DNA of 64,000 nucleotides from Flectonema sp. DT1601 (lineage: Eukaryota; Euglenozoa; Diplonemea; Diplonemida; Diplonemidae). Shown here one piece after another: positions 8,963 through 19,422 of this stretch. Position 1 is the first letter of the stretch. Each line of letters starts with the position of its first letter. The notes below the pieces were generated by a model. The model was not told the origin of the DNA and ran no database searches. It saw only the letters and a list, made by a program, of their open reading frames with translations. The stretch spans positions 496,001 to 560,000 of the forward strand of contig OZ025797.1 in the NCBI GenBank assembly GCA_964019425.1, written 5' to 3'. Position numbers and translations under genes: made by a program.

Positions 8963-11027
8963 CACTCAATTGTTCTCGTTAAGGCACCATCCTACGGAAG
9001 ACTTTGATCACCTAACTTCGCTGTGATTTATAAGTTCTATCGTTGTCGAAAGGTGAAAGTAGATATTAATTCTGTGTGTTGAGTACTTTACGTATATATT
9101 TCATATACAGTACGCACCACCATAGTAAGATAGAATATGATTATTCTGGTTCTCCTTTTGTGCGATCGCATCATTATATCACAACGTGTGATGGTATTGT
9201 TCTTATTTAAAAAGTGTGACGACATGTTGTAGAAATCAGTTCGCTATTTTTTTCTGCCTCTTTTTTCATGTGCGAGCTTTCTGTTTGTCTTCCTTCACAA
9301 TCGGAGTGACTTTTTTTTTTTTTTTTTTTTTAAATTTTTTTTTTTTGCAGTAAACTATTCATACCCTGATGTCATGCTTTTTTCCCCCAACTTCTCTTCT
9401 TTTACTGAAAATCTGGAGGCAGTTGGCTTTTGATAAGCCATCAAACATTTACTTTTTGATATTAATTACTTAGAGAGACCCTACCAGCACTTCAGGTAAT
9501 TAATCAAAATAGATGTTGTAGAGGAACCAAGGTTTTGAGATTCAGTCAGCTGCCCTTAATGTGTTGAACGTAGATTTGAAAAGGTCTCGCGTTGACTTCC
9601 ATTATTATTTATTGCTGATGGAGGTTGTTTTTGTTTTTTTATTTCTTTCGATGTTTATGTTTGTCTGACGTGAGTGCTTTTGTGAGTTTTTTCCTGCGTC
9701 ACAAAGTACGAAAGAATGACTCACTACTGTAGTTTACTACTATCTGATTGGCATAACGAGCCCTGACTGCAAGATTCTCTTCAAATGGGAGAACGGAAGT
9801 GAAGAAAACAAAAGAAAAGATTATTTAGTTTGTGTGAATTGTATTCTCATTATCATCTCAACTCTATTACGAAGAGTTGTATTTTTTTTTTATTTTTTTT
9901 AAAGGTTTACTCAAACAAGTACCTTTCGTATTGTGTTCCCTGTTCCTGTTGCGGGTCGCAGTGATATCGTTGCTGCTGTTTGTCACAGTAATAATGTGTA
10001 GTTTTTCAATATAAAAAAAAAACAATTCAAAAAAAAAAAAAAAAAAAAAAAACACCAGTGGTCCGTGGCCACCGTCTTTACGTTTATCTCTTGCTCACAG
10101 TGTCAAGAGCCGATCCGTGGAGGTCTTCCAACGAACTCCTGACAGTTGCACTCTTATCTTTGTAATGTTATTATGAATAAGAATTGGTCGTTGGTAAAAA
10201 AAAAAAAAGCAAAACAAAGAGACAAGAAGAAGAAGAAAAAAAATCGACTGCAGATAAAAAGTAGACTCGCCAACAGCGACTAACATCCTGAAAGAGTTAT
10301 TTTTAAAATCTTGTTTCTCTGTTTGCTGATTGTATTGTTTTGATTTCTTATTTCTGAAGAGCTCTGAGTAGAGTTGAATCTGTAAATATTACTGATACAA
10401 AATATTTAAGGAAAAATCCAATTTCATGAGAATTTTTCCTGTTTTTTTTTTTTTTTTTTTCCCCTTGACCAAAAAAAGGTCTTGCTGTTATTATTTTTGT
10501 TGTGAGTGGGTTCCCGTATTCCTTAAACTGATACTCTTGAGACCTAAACCAGTCGGAGAAGAAACTAATTCAGATTAAGAACTTGCTGTTAATCTCTTCT
10601 CTCAAGGTGAAGAATGGTGAGCTCGTATACTGTAGAAGTTTTCTGACTAATTAACAAAACCAATAGCTGACTTGTGTCTCAGAGTCGCATTGTTTTTAGT
10701 TTGTTGATTTCATTCAATTCTTTGATTATTTGTCAAAAAGATTTCCGAATTTTAAAAAAAAAAAAAAAAAAAAAAGAAATATAAAACTTGTATTTTGACT
10801 TTTGGGTTAAATAAGATTTCTCTGAACAGTTAAATCTTTCAAACAGGTAGTCATCGAGTGCGGGGTACCTTGATACTGTAACTAAATATAAAGCAACTTG
10901 AAACTGGGGGAGGGGGGGGAAAAGAGTAGTTATTTTTGTACCTTAAAAACCTGTTGTTCTGAGAAACAAATAATCGTAGCTTTGATAAAACTTATTTTCT
11001 CAGTCAATACAACGCTTGAATGACAAC
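8963..11027. other. 2.1 kb spacer, homopolymer-rich
   Basis: This A/T-rich spacer has T runs near 9310 and 10443 and A runs near 10028 and 10755. Open frames here are low-complexity Phe/Lys products of the runs. No RNA gene or conserved element is seen. It ends with TTATTTTCTCAG (CAG at 11001-11003), 24 bases before the ATG at 11028. Confidence 0.6.
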
Positions 11028-13919
11028 ATGTTAGCTGTAGTAATTGCTGTGGTACTATCCACATGCAAAGTTGACGGGGATACAAACTCATGGGAAGAAT
11101 ATTATGGAAAAACATTAACCCTCCGAAGTGAAGGAAGGCTACGAGAAGCCTTAGATTGTGGAGAACAAGCATTAAGTATGAAAGGCAGATCAGCGATGGT
11201 CGTGTGTACAGTAGGAGATATTATGAAGAAGATGTCAATTAATGAAAAGGGATGGAAGACTTTATCTAAATGTGTTAAGGAACTACGTAATGATATCCAC
11301 AGCGACGATGAAGACTTGGCGATCACTGCTGAGCAACAATTGGCCTTAAATACTTTTGGGATGGGTGACATCATACGAAAGTCTGACATCAGTAGAAAAT
11401 TCATTGAAGCCAACAGTGAGATTACTACCTCAGGTAACTCAACTACTTGGAGGGGACTAACTTCAGTAAAATATTACCAAACAGCAGCTGATGTGTTCAA
11501 CAACATCATCAAAGAAGATATTAATGATCAACACACTTCTAATGCTCAGTACGGCTACTCAGTAGCTCAGCACAATATTGGGTCTGCGTTGAGTACTTCT
11601 GATCCATCATCGGCATTGGCTGCTTTCTTATTAGCGATTAAATCAAATTCTGGTCAGTTCGAGTCTTACACCAACGCAGCCCAGTTGTTATATTCCTTGA
11701 ATAAAGTATCTGAAGCCTTTCAACTACATAACAAAGCGCTTACAGGGTTGGCTTCAGATCCCACGAAAGATGCTCATCAGTGTGCTGAGCGATACCTCGA
11801 TTTCCTTTTTCAAGATGATGTTAAAAACTGTACTGCTTTATTGAAGGCGAAAAGTATGATTGCGAAAATGGAAAATGCAAAAAGGGTCCTGAGTGATAAG
11901 AAACATAAATTTCAAGTCGCCTACTGCCAACTACAACAAAATACTAAAACTGAAAGAGCACTGAGTGTGATAAGAAAACTTGCTGATGCTGATGCCAGTG
12001 GTGAGTCAGCTTACAACATGGCTACCAATCTACTTGAGGTTGCAACAGTCTCAAAGAAAGATGTTATTATTCCGTTGTTCAGACAGTCTCTTTCTCAGAG
12101 AAAATGCGACTCAAAATCCCCCCCTGACTCTGACTGTGCCTACACTTGGAACAATCTGGGAATCTCTTATGAGAAATCTGGTTTATTATTAGAAGCGGAG
12201 AACTCTTACAAGTCGTCGTTGAACTTTAAACCAAACTTTCCGAGAGCAGCTACCAATCTGGCCAGCATTATAAAACAGACTGGCAATGGTGAAAATGCTG
12301 AAGAAAATTTACTTTCGGTTATAAAGCAGAATCCTGAATTTGGTGAAGCATATAATAACATAGCAGTTCTTTATAGTGAAACAGGTCAACTAAGAGAGTC
12401 GTTGTGGTATTATGAGAAGGCAGTGCAGCTGTTGTCGACTGACGACTCGTTATTAAATTACGCTCATGCTGCTAAACGTGTTTGTGATTGGAAGAATTAC
12501 AATCTCAGGATTCACACACTCTCAAAGAGGCTTCAAAAAGATAAAAGTAACACAACTCCAGAGAACATCAGAATCCTCCACCTGTTAAGTTATCCTTACA
12601 TGTCTGAAAAGCTAATTCAAAAAGTTGCCAATCAAAGAGTAAATAACTATTTACTTCCGTTCTCAAGAGAATTGGTACCGGACGTTGAAAAATTATTCCA
12701 GTTCGAACCCGAGTGGAGAACAATTTCTATCATTTCTTCAGATATGAAGCATCATCCTGTAGGATATGCATTGACATCTCTGTTGGTTGGATCGAATGAT
12801 GATGATGACGGAATTGATATTGATTGTTTTTCGGTAAATTTACAGAAATCAGACGACATAACTGACCTCCTTCTCACTGGATGCTCTTCTTTTATAAATA
12901 TTAATCACAGCCCTGCAACTCAAGTTGATCTCAATGTGATTTCATCATTACAACAACAACAAAAAACCTTACCATCAATTCTCATAGATGTTAATGGAAA
13001 CACACAGGGTGGAGCAGAGTTGCTTTTTGGTGCAATAAAACAGTCAAAAATACCACACAAACCATCAACTGTTGGATACCTTGGTTATCCGTTTGGTTCA
13101 CAAGGTGTTAATGATTATTTTATATCAGATGTAATGGTACTGCCTCCATCTTGGGTTGGTTCTCAAATAACTGAATGTGTTGTTTACTTAACACCGACTT
13201 ATATGGGTGGAGGAGGTATTGACGAAGTGATTCACTCTGATGATGCAGCAGATACTGAATCGGAAATAGTTTTGGAAATAATAAATAAAAGATCAAGAGG
13301 GATCCCAACTGCCTGCTATACAGGTCAACCCTATAAATTATCATCAGATCTAATCGATATCTGGGTCAACCTTTTAGAATCTGTTCCGAGTTTGATATTA
13401 ATTCTTTCAGAATGGGATGATTCGGCATCAAAGAATAATTTAATAAGAGAAGCAAACAGTCGAGGAATTGTTGAGAACATTTATTTCATTCCATACTTTG
13501 ATAAGCAATCCTACAGAGATACTCACAAACAAGTTTGTTCAGTGATGTTAGATACTCCAATTAATTACGGAGGTCATGTCAGTACCTTAGACAGCATCAT
13601 TTCATCAATCCCAGTCATTACAATGTGGGGATCAACTGTTAGAACTCGAGCATCAGCTGCAATTATGTCATCACTTGGGTTGCCTTCCTTAGTCGCTCAT
13701 TCACTTCGAGAATATGAATTAATTGCGGGCAGATATCTATCTAATCAAGAGCTTCTCTCATCTGCTACTAAAAGTATTCAAAAGTCTCATGAAAACAATT
13801 TGAACCTATTCAATACAAAACGGTATAAGAAATCATTTAATAATGCCATGACTATAATAAAGAAATTACACAGACTGGGAATGGTGAGACACGTTGTTCC
13901 GGATGATAACTTTCATTAA
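11028..13919 (+). CDS. TPR and O-GlcNAc-transferase-like protein with signal peptide
   Basis: A 963-residue protein resembling OGT/SPINDLY (glycosyltransferase family 41), enzymes that put a sugar on Ser/Thr. The first ATG (11028) opens a clear signal sequence, MLAVVIAVVLSTCKVDG, which is unusual because classical OGT is nucleo-cytosolic. TPR-type helices fill about residues 20-500; the best are near 375-480 (WNNLGISYEKSGLLLEAENSY; AYNNIAVLYSETGQLRESL). The C-terminal half follows the OGT catalytic order: a first Rossmann lobe with ISSDMKHHPVGYAL, then ILIDVNGNTQGG and TVGYLGYPFGSQGVNDYFISD, then a second lobe with TACYTGQPYKLSSDLIDIW and VCSVMLDTPINYGGHVSTLD. The HHPVG and GYPG-like positions match OGT. 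A frame extension upstream uses TTG and is not needed. Confidence 0.75.
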   Translation: MLAVVIAVVLSTCKVDGDTNSWEEYYGKTLTLRSEGRLREALDCGEQALSMKGRSAMVVCTVGDIMKKMSINEKGWKTLSKCVKELRNDIHSDDEDLAITAEQQLALNTFGMGDIIRKSDISRKFIEANSEITTSGNSTTWRGLTSVKYYQTAADVFNNIIKEDINDQHTSNAQYGYSVAQHNIGSALSTSDPSSALAAFLLAIKSNSGQFESYTNAAQLLYSLNKVSEAFQLHNKALTGLASDPTKDAHQCAERYLDFLFQDDVKNCTALLKAKSMIAKMENAKRVLSDKKHKFQVAYCQLQQNTKTERALSVIRKLADADASGESAYNMATNLLEVATVSKKDVIIPLFRQSLSQRKCDSKSPPDSDCAYTWNNLGISYEKSGLLLEAENSYKSSLNFKPNFPRAATNLASIIKQTGNGENAEENLLSVIKQNPEFGEAYNNIAVLYSETGQLRESLWYYEKAVQLLSTDDSLLNYAHAAKRVCDWKNYNLRIHTLSKRLQKDKSNTTPENIRILHLLSYPYMSEKLIQKVANQRVNNYLLPFSRELVPDVEKLFQFEPEWRTISIISSDMKHHPVGYALTSLLVGSNDDDDGIDIDCFSVNLQKSDDITDLLLTGCSSFININHSPATQVDLNVISSLQQQQKTLPSILIDVNGNTQGGAELLFGAIKQSKIPHKPSTVGYLGYPFGSQGVNDYFISDVMVLPPSWVGSQITECVVYLTPTYMGGGGIDEVIHSDDAADTESEIVLEIINKRSRGIPTACYTGQPYKLSSDLIDIWVNLLESVPSLILILSEWDDSASKNNLIREANSRGIVENIYFIPYFDKQSYRDTHKQVCSVMLDTPINYGGHVSTLDSIISSIPVITMWGSTVRTRASAAIMSSLGLPSLVAHSLREYELIAGRYLSNQELLSSATKSIQKSHENNLNLFNTKRYKKSFNNAMTIIKKLHRLGMVRHVVPDDNFH

Positions 13920-14090
13920 TCGTGTTGTTGGTTTCATTATGTTTACGATCGGCTTCTTATTCACTAAAAAACAAACGTTAAATTTTATTACTCGAAATAC
14001 TCTTTTTATAATTCAGGTCTTGTTTTAAAAACATGGTTTGGTTGGTAATTTAAAAAAAATATATATTTCTCAGCTCCTCACAATATTATT

Positions 14091-15356
14091 ATGTTTCGTG
14101 TTGCAATTATTGGAAGTGGTCCTGGAGGATTCTACACAGCGCAATCACTGTTGAAGGGCATGCCTAACGTTGAAGTCGATATCTTTGATAAACTACCAGT
14201 TCCATTTGGTCTTGTCAGGTATGGTATCGCTCCAGATCATCAGGATGCGAAGAACGTTAGAAATTCATTTACTGATTCCTTTGAAGGGTGTGGTGACAGA
14301 GCAAGGTTCTTCGGCAACATTGAAGTCAACACCACCTGCTCTGATGAATTGAATAAGTTTAAATCTGCCTACGACAAAGTAATCTTAGCAACTGGTCTCC
14401 CACAGGCTAAGAAGTTAAATATTCCTGGTGAAGATGACTTTATCGTACCAGCAAAGAACTTCGTTGAATATTACAACGGGTACCCAGGGACGAAATCCGC
14501 ATTTAACTTGTCCTCACCTCGGAAGGTTATTATTATAGGAAATGGTAATGTATCTCTCGACTGTGCTCGTGTTTTGCTTTGTCCAAACAAATTTGAGTCG
14601 ACTGACATAGCTAGTGAAGCATACAAAAATATCCGAACCTCAGGTGTTCAGAACGTCGATATTATAGCTCGTCGTGGAATTGTCAACACGGCGTTCACAA
14701 TAAAGGAATTCCGGGATCTCACAAAACTACTTCCTATCTCAGTACAAGACAAAGACTTGGAGCATTCATCTGACATGAAGAAGTATTCTAGAAAGGCCAG
14801 GATGTTGGATTTAATACGTCAACAAGATGGTAATGACTCTGCTCCACTAACTCTGAGGTACCTCAGAAAACCAATTGAAGCGACAGCAGAAGGACTCGTT
14901 GTTTCAATTCAACGTGTTGTTAGTGAAGAAGAAGGAACTGTTGAAGATACCGGTAACACAGAACTCATACCTGGAGATCAGATTCTCAGCAGTGCCGGGT
15001 ACTTTGTTCCAAACAGACCGAAGGCCGATCCTCAAAGTGGTCTAATCGATGGTGAAGATCGTCTTCATACTGCTGGTTGGCTCAAGTTTGGTCCAAAGGG
15101 AACTGTCCTCGCTGCCTACGCTGACTCTAAAGCAGTAACTTCGTCTCTTATCTCTGATTTACAAAAGTCCTCTCCTTCAGAACGCCTTGGAGTAGCTCAT
15201 CCAGAAATTGAAAAGATCATCTCCGACTCTTCTGTGAGTTGGGAACAATGGAAAAGAATAAAATCTTTTGAAGATCTCGAAGGAAAGAATCTCGGCAAAG
15301 TTAGCGAGAAAATTACATCAGTTGAGCAGATGATGAGAATTGCGAAATCTGCGTAA
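14091..15356 (+). CDS. Adrenodoxin/ferredoxin-NADP+ reductase (FDXR type)
   Basis: A 421-residue flavoprotein of the adrenodoxin-reductase family. It passes electrons from NADPH to a mitochondrial ferredoxin for iron-sulfur cluster and related syntheses. The FAD-binding motif VAIIGSGPGGFYTAQ starts at residue 4, then PVPFGLVRYGIAPDHQDAKNV, ATGLPQAKKLNIPGE and the NADPH motif VIIIGNGNVSLDCARVL. Near the C-terminus come the FAD contacts AGWLKFGPKGTVLAAYADS. The reading frame lacks any mitochondrial presequence, since the Rossmann fold begins at once. The ATG is 17 bases after a CAG (14071-14073), so either a 5' exon supplies a targeting peptide or import uses an internal signal. The enzyme core appears complete. 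Confidence 0.9.
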   Translation: MFRVAIIGSGPGGFYTAQSLLKGMPNVEVDIFDKLPVPFGLVRYGIAPDHQDAKNVRNSFTDSFEGCGDRARFFGNIEVNTTCSDELNKFKSAYDKVILATGLPQAKKLNIPGEDDFIVPAKNFVEYYNGYPGTKSAFNLSSPRKVIIIGNGNVSLDCARVLLCPNKFESTDIASEAYKNIRTSGVQNVDIIARRGIVNTAFTIKEFRDLTKLLPISVQDKDLEHSSDMKKYSRKARMLDLIRQQDGNDSAPLTLRYLRKPIEATAEGLVVSIQRVVSEEEGTVEDTGNTELIPGDQILSSAGYFVPNRPKADPQSGLIDGEDRLHTAGWLKFGPKGTVLAAYADSKAVTSSLISDLQKSSPSERLGVAHPEIEKIISDSSVSWEQWKRIKSFEDLEGKNLGKVSEKITSVEQMMRIAKSA

Positions 15357-15755
15357 AGTCAACTGAGTCATTTTCACAACTTTGACGGTGCGTTCTTTTT
15401 ATAGGAACCAAACGCCATGTCGTTGGCCTTAATCTGACTCTACCCTCAAGCACCCGCTGTCTTTGAAGGTTTGCTGTTCTTAGTTAACTAAACGATATTC
15501 TAACTCACTTCGTTATTTAGTTCTCATCCTCGATTTGTAGCAACACACGATATCGATAGTGATGACAACTTGAAACCCAACTAATGCGATAGAAGTCATC
15601 GGGTTAGAACCATTCTGTGGCAGTGAGTCAACCGGAGACAATGTAATCTTCTGAAGGTAATTTATTATTATTTTTTACTTCATTTAATCAGGTCAAAATA
15701 TTCCAACGCAACGATACAATTCAGACTAGTTTAGTAGATCGATAAAATAAATAAT
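15357..15755. other. Spacer downstream of the ferredoxin reductase
   Basis: About 400 bases of mixed composition. No credible open frame or RNA gene is seen. It runs into the inverted-repeat element that begins at 15756. Confidence 0.5.
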
Positions 15756-15970
15756 AGGGCAAAGGGGTATTTCCTACACAAATGGTTTCAGAACGAGCGT
15801 TCAGCTGATGTGAGCATGGTACCATGTACCATTCAGCCATGACCGTTCTGAAAGACAGCTGGGTATCTCGATGCGTCCCGTAAGGTCCAGGGAACACCCC
15901 ACAGCCATTTTGGATTTTGTAATAAACGCTCGTTCTGAAACTATTTGTGTAGTAAACGCTAGTTTGCCCT
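15756..15970. mobile_element. MITE-like element, 215 bp, long terminal inverted repeats
   Basis: The ends are inverted repeats of about 46 bases: the left begins AGGGCAAA at 15756 and contains CTACACAAAT and GTTTCAGAACGAGCGTT. The right end is its reverse complement, closing with TTTGCCCT at 15970; about 39 of 46 positions agree by eye. AAATAAT occurs directly outside both ends and may be a 7-bp target duplication, though the flanks are A/T-rich. The 120-base centre has no coding capacity. This fits a non-autonomous DNA transposon. The superfamily is not determined. Confidence 0.75.
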
Positions 15971-16246
15971 AAATAATATAAAGATTATTTATATTATTTC
16001 TCACACAGTCTGGTCCCATCTCAACCTTACACAATAATATGGGAATTATTTCATCTCTTTGCGATGTATGTTTTGTTGTTTTTTCTTTATTAAATTTTGG
16101 GAAAACCCCTAATTCCACAAAAATAGTTTGCGAAATCGCCAACTCATCACAAGAAAAAAACGTCCCTCCCTGGTATGAATAAAAGAGAGAAAGAAAAGCA
16201 ACGATTCTAAAGCTACAGTTTCTGTACTTTATTGGGGATACAAACT

Positions 16247-16423
16247 ATGAGAGACAACCTGAAGAGGTTAGTATCGGAGGCTATAAACCTCCTGAAGATG
16301 GTGGGAGATGATGGGATCCCCGAGTGTGAGAAAGAGAAACGGGTGGCGAATCTCCTGATGGAGGTTATCCAGTTCGTGACGGGGTCGGAAAAGAAGAAGA
16401 CCGGACACTCCCGAAGTGGGTAG
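16247..16423 (+). CDS. Short open frame inside the inverted-repeat element
   Basis: 58 codons from ATG 16247, giving a helical, charged product (MRDNLKRLVSEAINLLKMVG and so on, ending in a Lys/Ser-rich tail). It is not low-complexity like the spacer frames, but I do not recognise it. It may be a remnant of an element protein or a captured exon. Expression is doubtful. Confidence 0.25.
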   Translation: MRDNLKRLVSEAINLLKMVGDDGIPECEKEKRVANLLMEVIQFVTGSEKKKTGHSRSG

Positions 16424-16427
16424 TGGG

Positions 16428-16607
16428 ATGGATGCGACCGCGACGGCCCCAACTGCGGGCAGCAATCAACCAGCAACAGAGGCGTCTACAGCTTCTAATC
16501 AACAGACAACATCGGCACCTAAACAACCAACGTTTTCGTTTTCGTTGCCTGTACCATCATCAACATCGACTAAACAAACCACAAGGGGGAATGCTAAAAC
16601 AAGCTAA
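16428..16607 (+). CDS. Second short open frame inside the inverted-repeat element
   Basis: 59 codons from ATG 16428, rich in Thr, Ser, Ala, Pro and Gln. It starts 5 bases after the stop of the preceding small frame and in a different frame. It is unrecognised, could be a disordered linker fragment, and support is weak. Confidence 0.2.
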   Translation: MDATATAPTAGSNQPATEASTASNQQTTSAPKQPTFSFSLPVPSSTSTKQTTRGNAKTS

Positions 16608-16996
16608 CCGGAATGGCATGTACACGGCGCGTGGGCGAGCACCCCCGAAATACAGTCTGAATCAGCTCTTCCTGTGTGCGGAAGTAGTCTCCAACAGCAT
16701 AAGTAGTAGCAGGCATCTTTTAATTTTTTTTGTGGAAAGCTGCAACAAAAAAACTTTGTAACAAAAGAATTTTTTGTGAAAAAAAAATCGGTCAAGTTCG
16801 AGTGCGGTAACTTTTTTCCCTAATATTTCGGCCGATGGTCAATTTTTCGGGTCAAGTTCGAGTCCTGGTGGATAACTTTTTTTGTAGGGAGTTGGCGATT
16901 TCGCAAAATATTATTTTTGTTGAATTAGAGGTTTTCCCATAAAATTTTACAAAAATTTGATTCAATCAACAAACACAACCACAGGAGGAATCAGAG

Positions 16997-18288
16997 ATGG
17001 AAGCAAATCTCATCGATAATAACGCGGCGGGGGTTGGTTCTGCCGGTTTACAGGCAGCAACAGTTGCTGGAGGTTTGTTCTTTTTTATAAAAAAGATTAT
17101 TTACCTTCAGTCAAGAGAAAGAACAATAAAACCACAAACATCACAGTGGCATTGTTTGTGTTCGGAGGAAAGCGTCCTCGATTTCGAATGAACAATCCGA
17201 AACTTAATAACTTTAAACCACGAGCAGTACCAGCAGCAGTGTACCCAGGACCAGGTCGAAGAGGATTGTTAATTGGAATAAATTATTTAAATACAAAAGC
17301 CGAGCTCTCTGGTTGTATCAACGACGTCAAGCGAATGGCACAACGAATGCAAGGAACGTACCAACTGTTAGTTCTTACGGATGACTCAAAGGATTCTAAC
17401 AGAGTCCCTACTAAGGATAATATTATGAGAGGATTAGTTTGGTTGGCAAGAGGAATGTTAGCAGGTGGAAAGGAGACAGCGTTTTTACACTTTTCAGGTC
17501 ACGGATCTCAACAAAAAGATAAAACTGGTGATGAGATTGACGGACTTGATGAAACAATCTGCCCAGTTGATTATTCAACATCAGGTATGATTACTGATAA
17601 TGACTTAAAGTCTGTACTGCTGACCAGAATACCAACTGGAAATAGACTTCTCGCAGTTATGGATTGCTGTCATTCTGGTACTGTACTTGATCTCCCATAC
17701 TACTGTCTTCCACAAGGTAATCCACATGATTATATAATGATGGGTGATCAAATGTCTGAAAAGAACCATCTTAATTGTGATGTTCTTATGATCAGCGGGT
17801 GTGCAGACGCTCAGACTTCTGCTGACGTCCATTCTGTTGGTGATCAGTTTATTGAATTGGAAGCTGAAAAATCTGCTGGTGGAGCTCTCACTTCCGCTCT
17901 TGTGATTACTATGTCTCAGAATCCAAGACAGAATCTGAAGATGTTGTTGCAGTCATTACGAAATAGTTTAGCTGCGAAAGGATTTAAACAGCTTCCTCAA
18001 ATATCTGGATCATTACCTTACGATACGAGGACTACTGTTTTTGATTTATTCCCTGAGTCTTTTAATGAAAACAATATTGGTACTCACAGGAGTGTCTCGC
18101 AATCATATTCCCATCAATCATACTCTCCTCGTTCAGTTTCTTATTATAACTCTCAGCGTCGGTCACAATATGACAGGCAGGCAGTTGTGTCACCTGCCTC
18201 TATGAGATCTGCGTACTCTGCTGCGACTATTCCTACTGATACAGTTGAACCGTATCCAAGTTCTCGAAATGGTATTCATAGATTCTAA
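16997..18288 (+). CDS. Metacaspase with N-terminal hydrophobic anchor (one intron)
   Basis: A Ca-dependent Arg/Lys-specific cysteine protease of family C14B. Exon 1 is 16997-17072. An intron starting GTTTGT runs from 17073, and two acceptors keep the frame: 17146 (74 nt, preferred) or 17110 (38 nt). Exon 2 continues to 18288. With the longer intron the protein has 405 residues, and the junction creates the hydrophobic stretch AATVAGVALFVFGG, a likely membrane anchor. The catalytic His is in HFSGHGS (His144) and the catalytic Cys in MDCCHSG (Cys200). RRGLLIGINYLN and DDSKDSNRVPTKDNI are typical p20 elements. The C-terminal 80 residues are Ser/Tyr-rich. No Pro/Gln-rich prodomain or linker of type II is seen, so type I is likelier. 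The start ATG is 13 bases after a CAG. Confidence 0.88.
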
Positions 18289-19422
18289 GTCAGCAGTCAG
18301 CTACCGAGTGTGGTTTGGTTTGCGGTGTCATTTTCTGTCTTACTTTGTTGATTTAATAAATCTTTTATGTCTGTTTTTTTGTTGTATTTACCCTTTCTCT
18401 TGGTAAGTTTTACTTGTGTTTTTGGTCGGGATACTTAATCCCCAATCCTCATAGTCTTCTTATGTATTGTAATCTTTTGTGTGAGGTAATAAAAAAGGGA
18501 CTTTTAAAACATTCGATTCTGCAAACTTGAGACCTTATTATTGTTATTATTTTTCTTTTTTTTTTAGTTTTACTTTTACTAACATTAGCAGTTTCGTTAA
18601 TTACTAATGTCTAAATTAGAATGACTCTTATAACCTGTCTTTGCTTATGGTATGTACTGTTGGGACCTGAGACTCGGAGGGGAGGTTTTTTCTTTTGTTT
18701 ATATTTATCGATAGCAGTCTACATCATGTTTATTTTTTCGAGTAGCAGTCTGTTGCTATCTCTATTGTTTTATCGGATTTGGTACAATATTTTATTATTC
18801 GATTTCAAGGAATCAATTTCATGTTGGGTTCCGACGGGTTTTTTTTTTTTTTTTTTTTTTGAAAAACTATTCAGATTAGCGTCTGTTATTATTGTGTCGG
18901 TATCATCTATTTTCCTTGAGAGAGGTTCGGTATTTTCCTGCGATCAACAAAATATAAAACTATATCTGAATAGTTTCTCAACTATTGCAATCCTGGTGTC
19001 ATCGTTATCACCATCACACTTTTGTAGGTTGTGTTTTATCATATGTCATGACGACAATCTATTTTCTGTCCTCTAACCTTACGTCTCTTGTGATAAAGAG
19101 ATGAGTGTCTTTGTTGTATGTTGTTGTTTTTTTTATTTTTTCAATTTTGATATTGTGTGCTGAGAAACTGTTAGAAAACACTACAGCTTTTCCCCCACAA
19201 AAAAAATTTTTTTAAAATTAAAAAACAAACTGATGATGATTGTTGTTAAGTTGAGCATCGCCAGCTAGTTATCCATAACAGATATTTTATAAATTTAATC
19301 TTTATCGTTTGATTGATTTAACATTTCTGTGAGGTGAAATATTGGTACTAACAGTGACAAACATCATCATCATCATTATTATTATTATTATTTCTTGATT
19401 AATAAACAGAAATACCAAAACC
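18289..19422. other. Spacer before the giant surface-protein gene
   Basis: 1.1 kb, T-rich, with a T run near 18840. A 151-codon frame at 18621-19076 is Phe/Leu/Ser-rich from composition and is not accepted. A short ATT microsatellite (about 19374-19392) precedes AATAAACAG, whose CAG ends at 19409, 13 bases before the ATG. Confidence 0.55.

Larger units (their letters stand above)
16090..16949. mobile_element. Inverted-repeat element of about 860 bp with two small open frames
   Basis: A left arm at 16090-16145 (TTTTGGGAAAACCCCTAATT to GCGAAATCGCCAACTC) is repeated in inverse orientation at 16889-16949, with small gaps. The arms are about 55-60 bases. Between them are two short + strand frames (16247-16423 and 16428-16607) and a direct repeat of GGTCAAGTTCGAGT at about 16793 and 16853. 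Composition inside (16230-16680) is more G/C-rich than the surrounding spacer. It looks like a non-autonomous DNA transposon or a foldback element just upstream of the metacaspase gene. A target duplication is not clear. Confidence 0.65.

Noticed and set aside
11016-11027. Four-codon upstream extension of the OGT-like frame
   Set aside because: It would start with TTG. The ATG at 11028 directly opens the signal peptide.
18621-19076. 151-codon frame, hydrophobic
   Set aside because: It contains a Phe run from a T homopolymer and no family features. Composition explains it.
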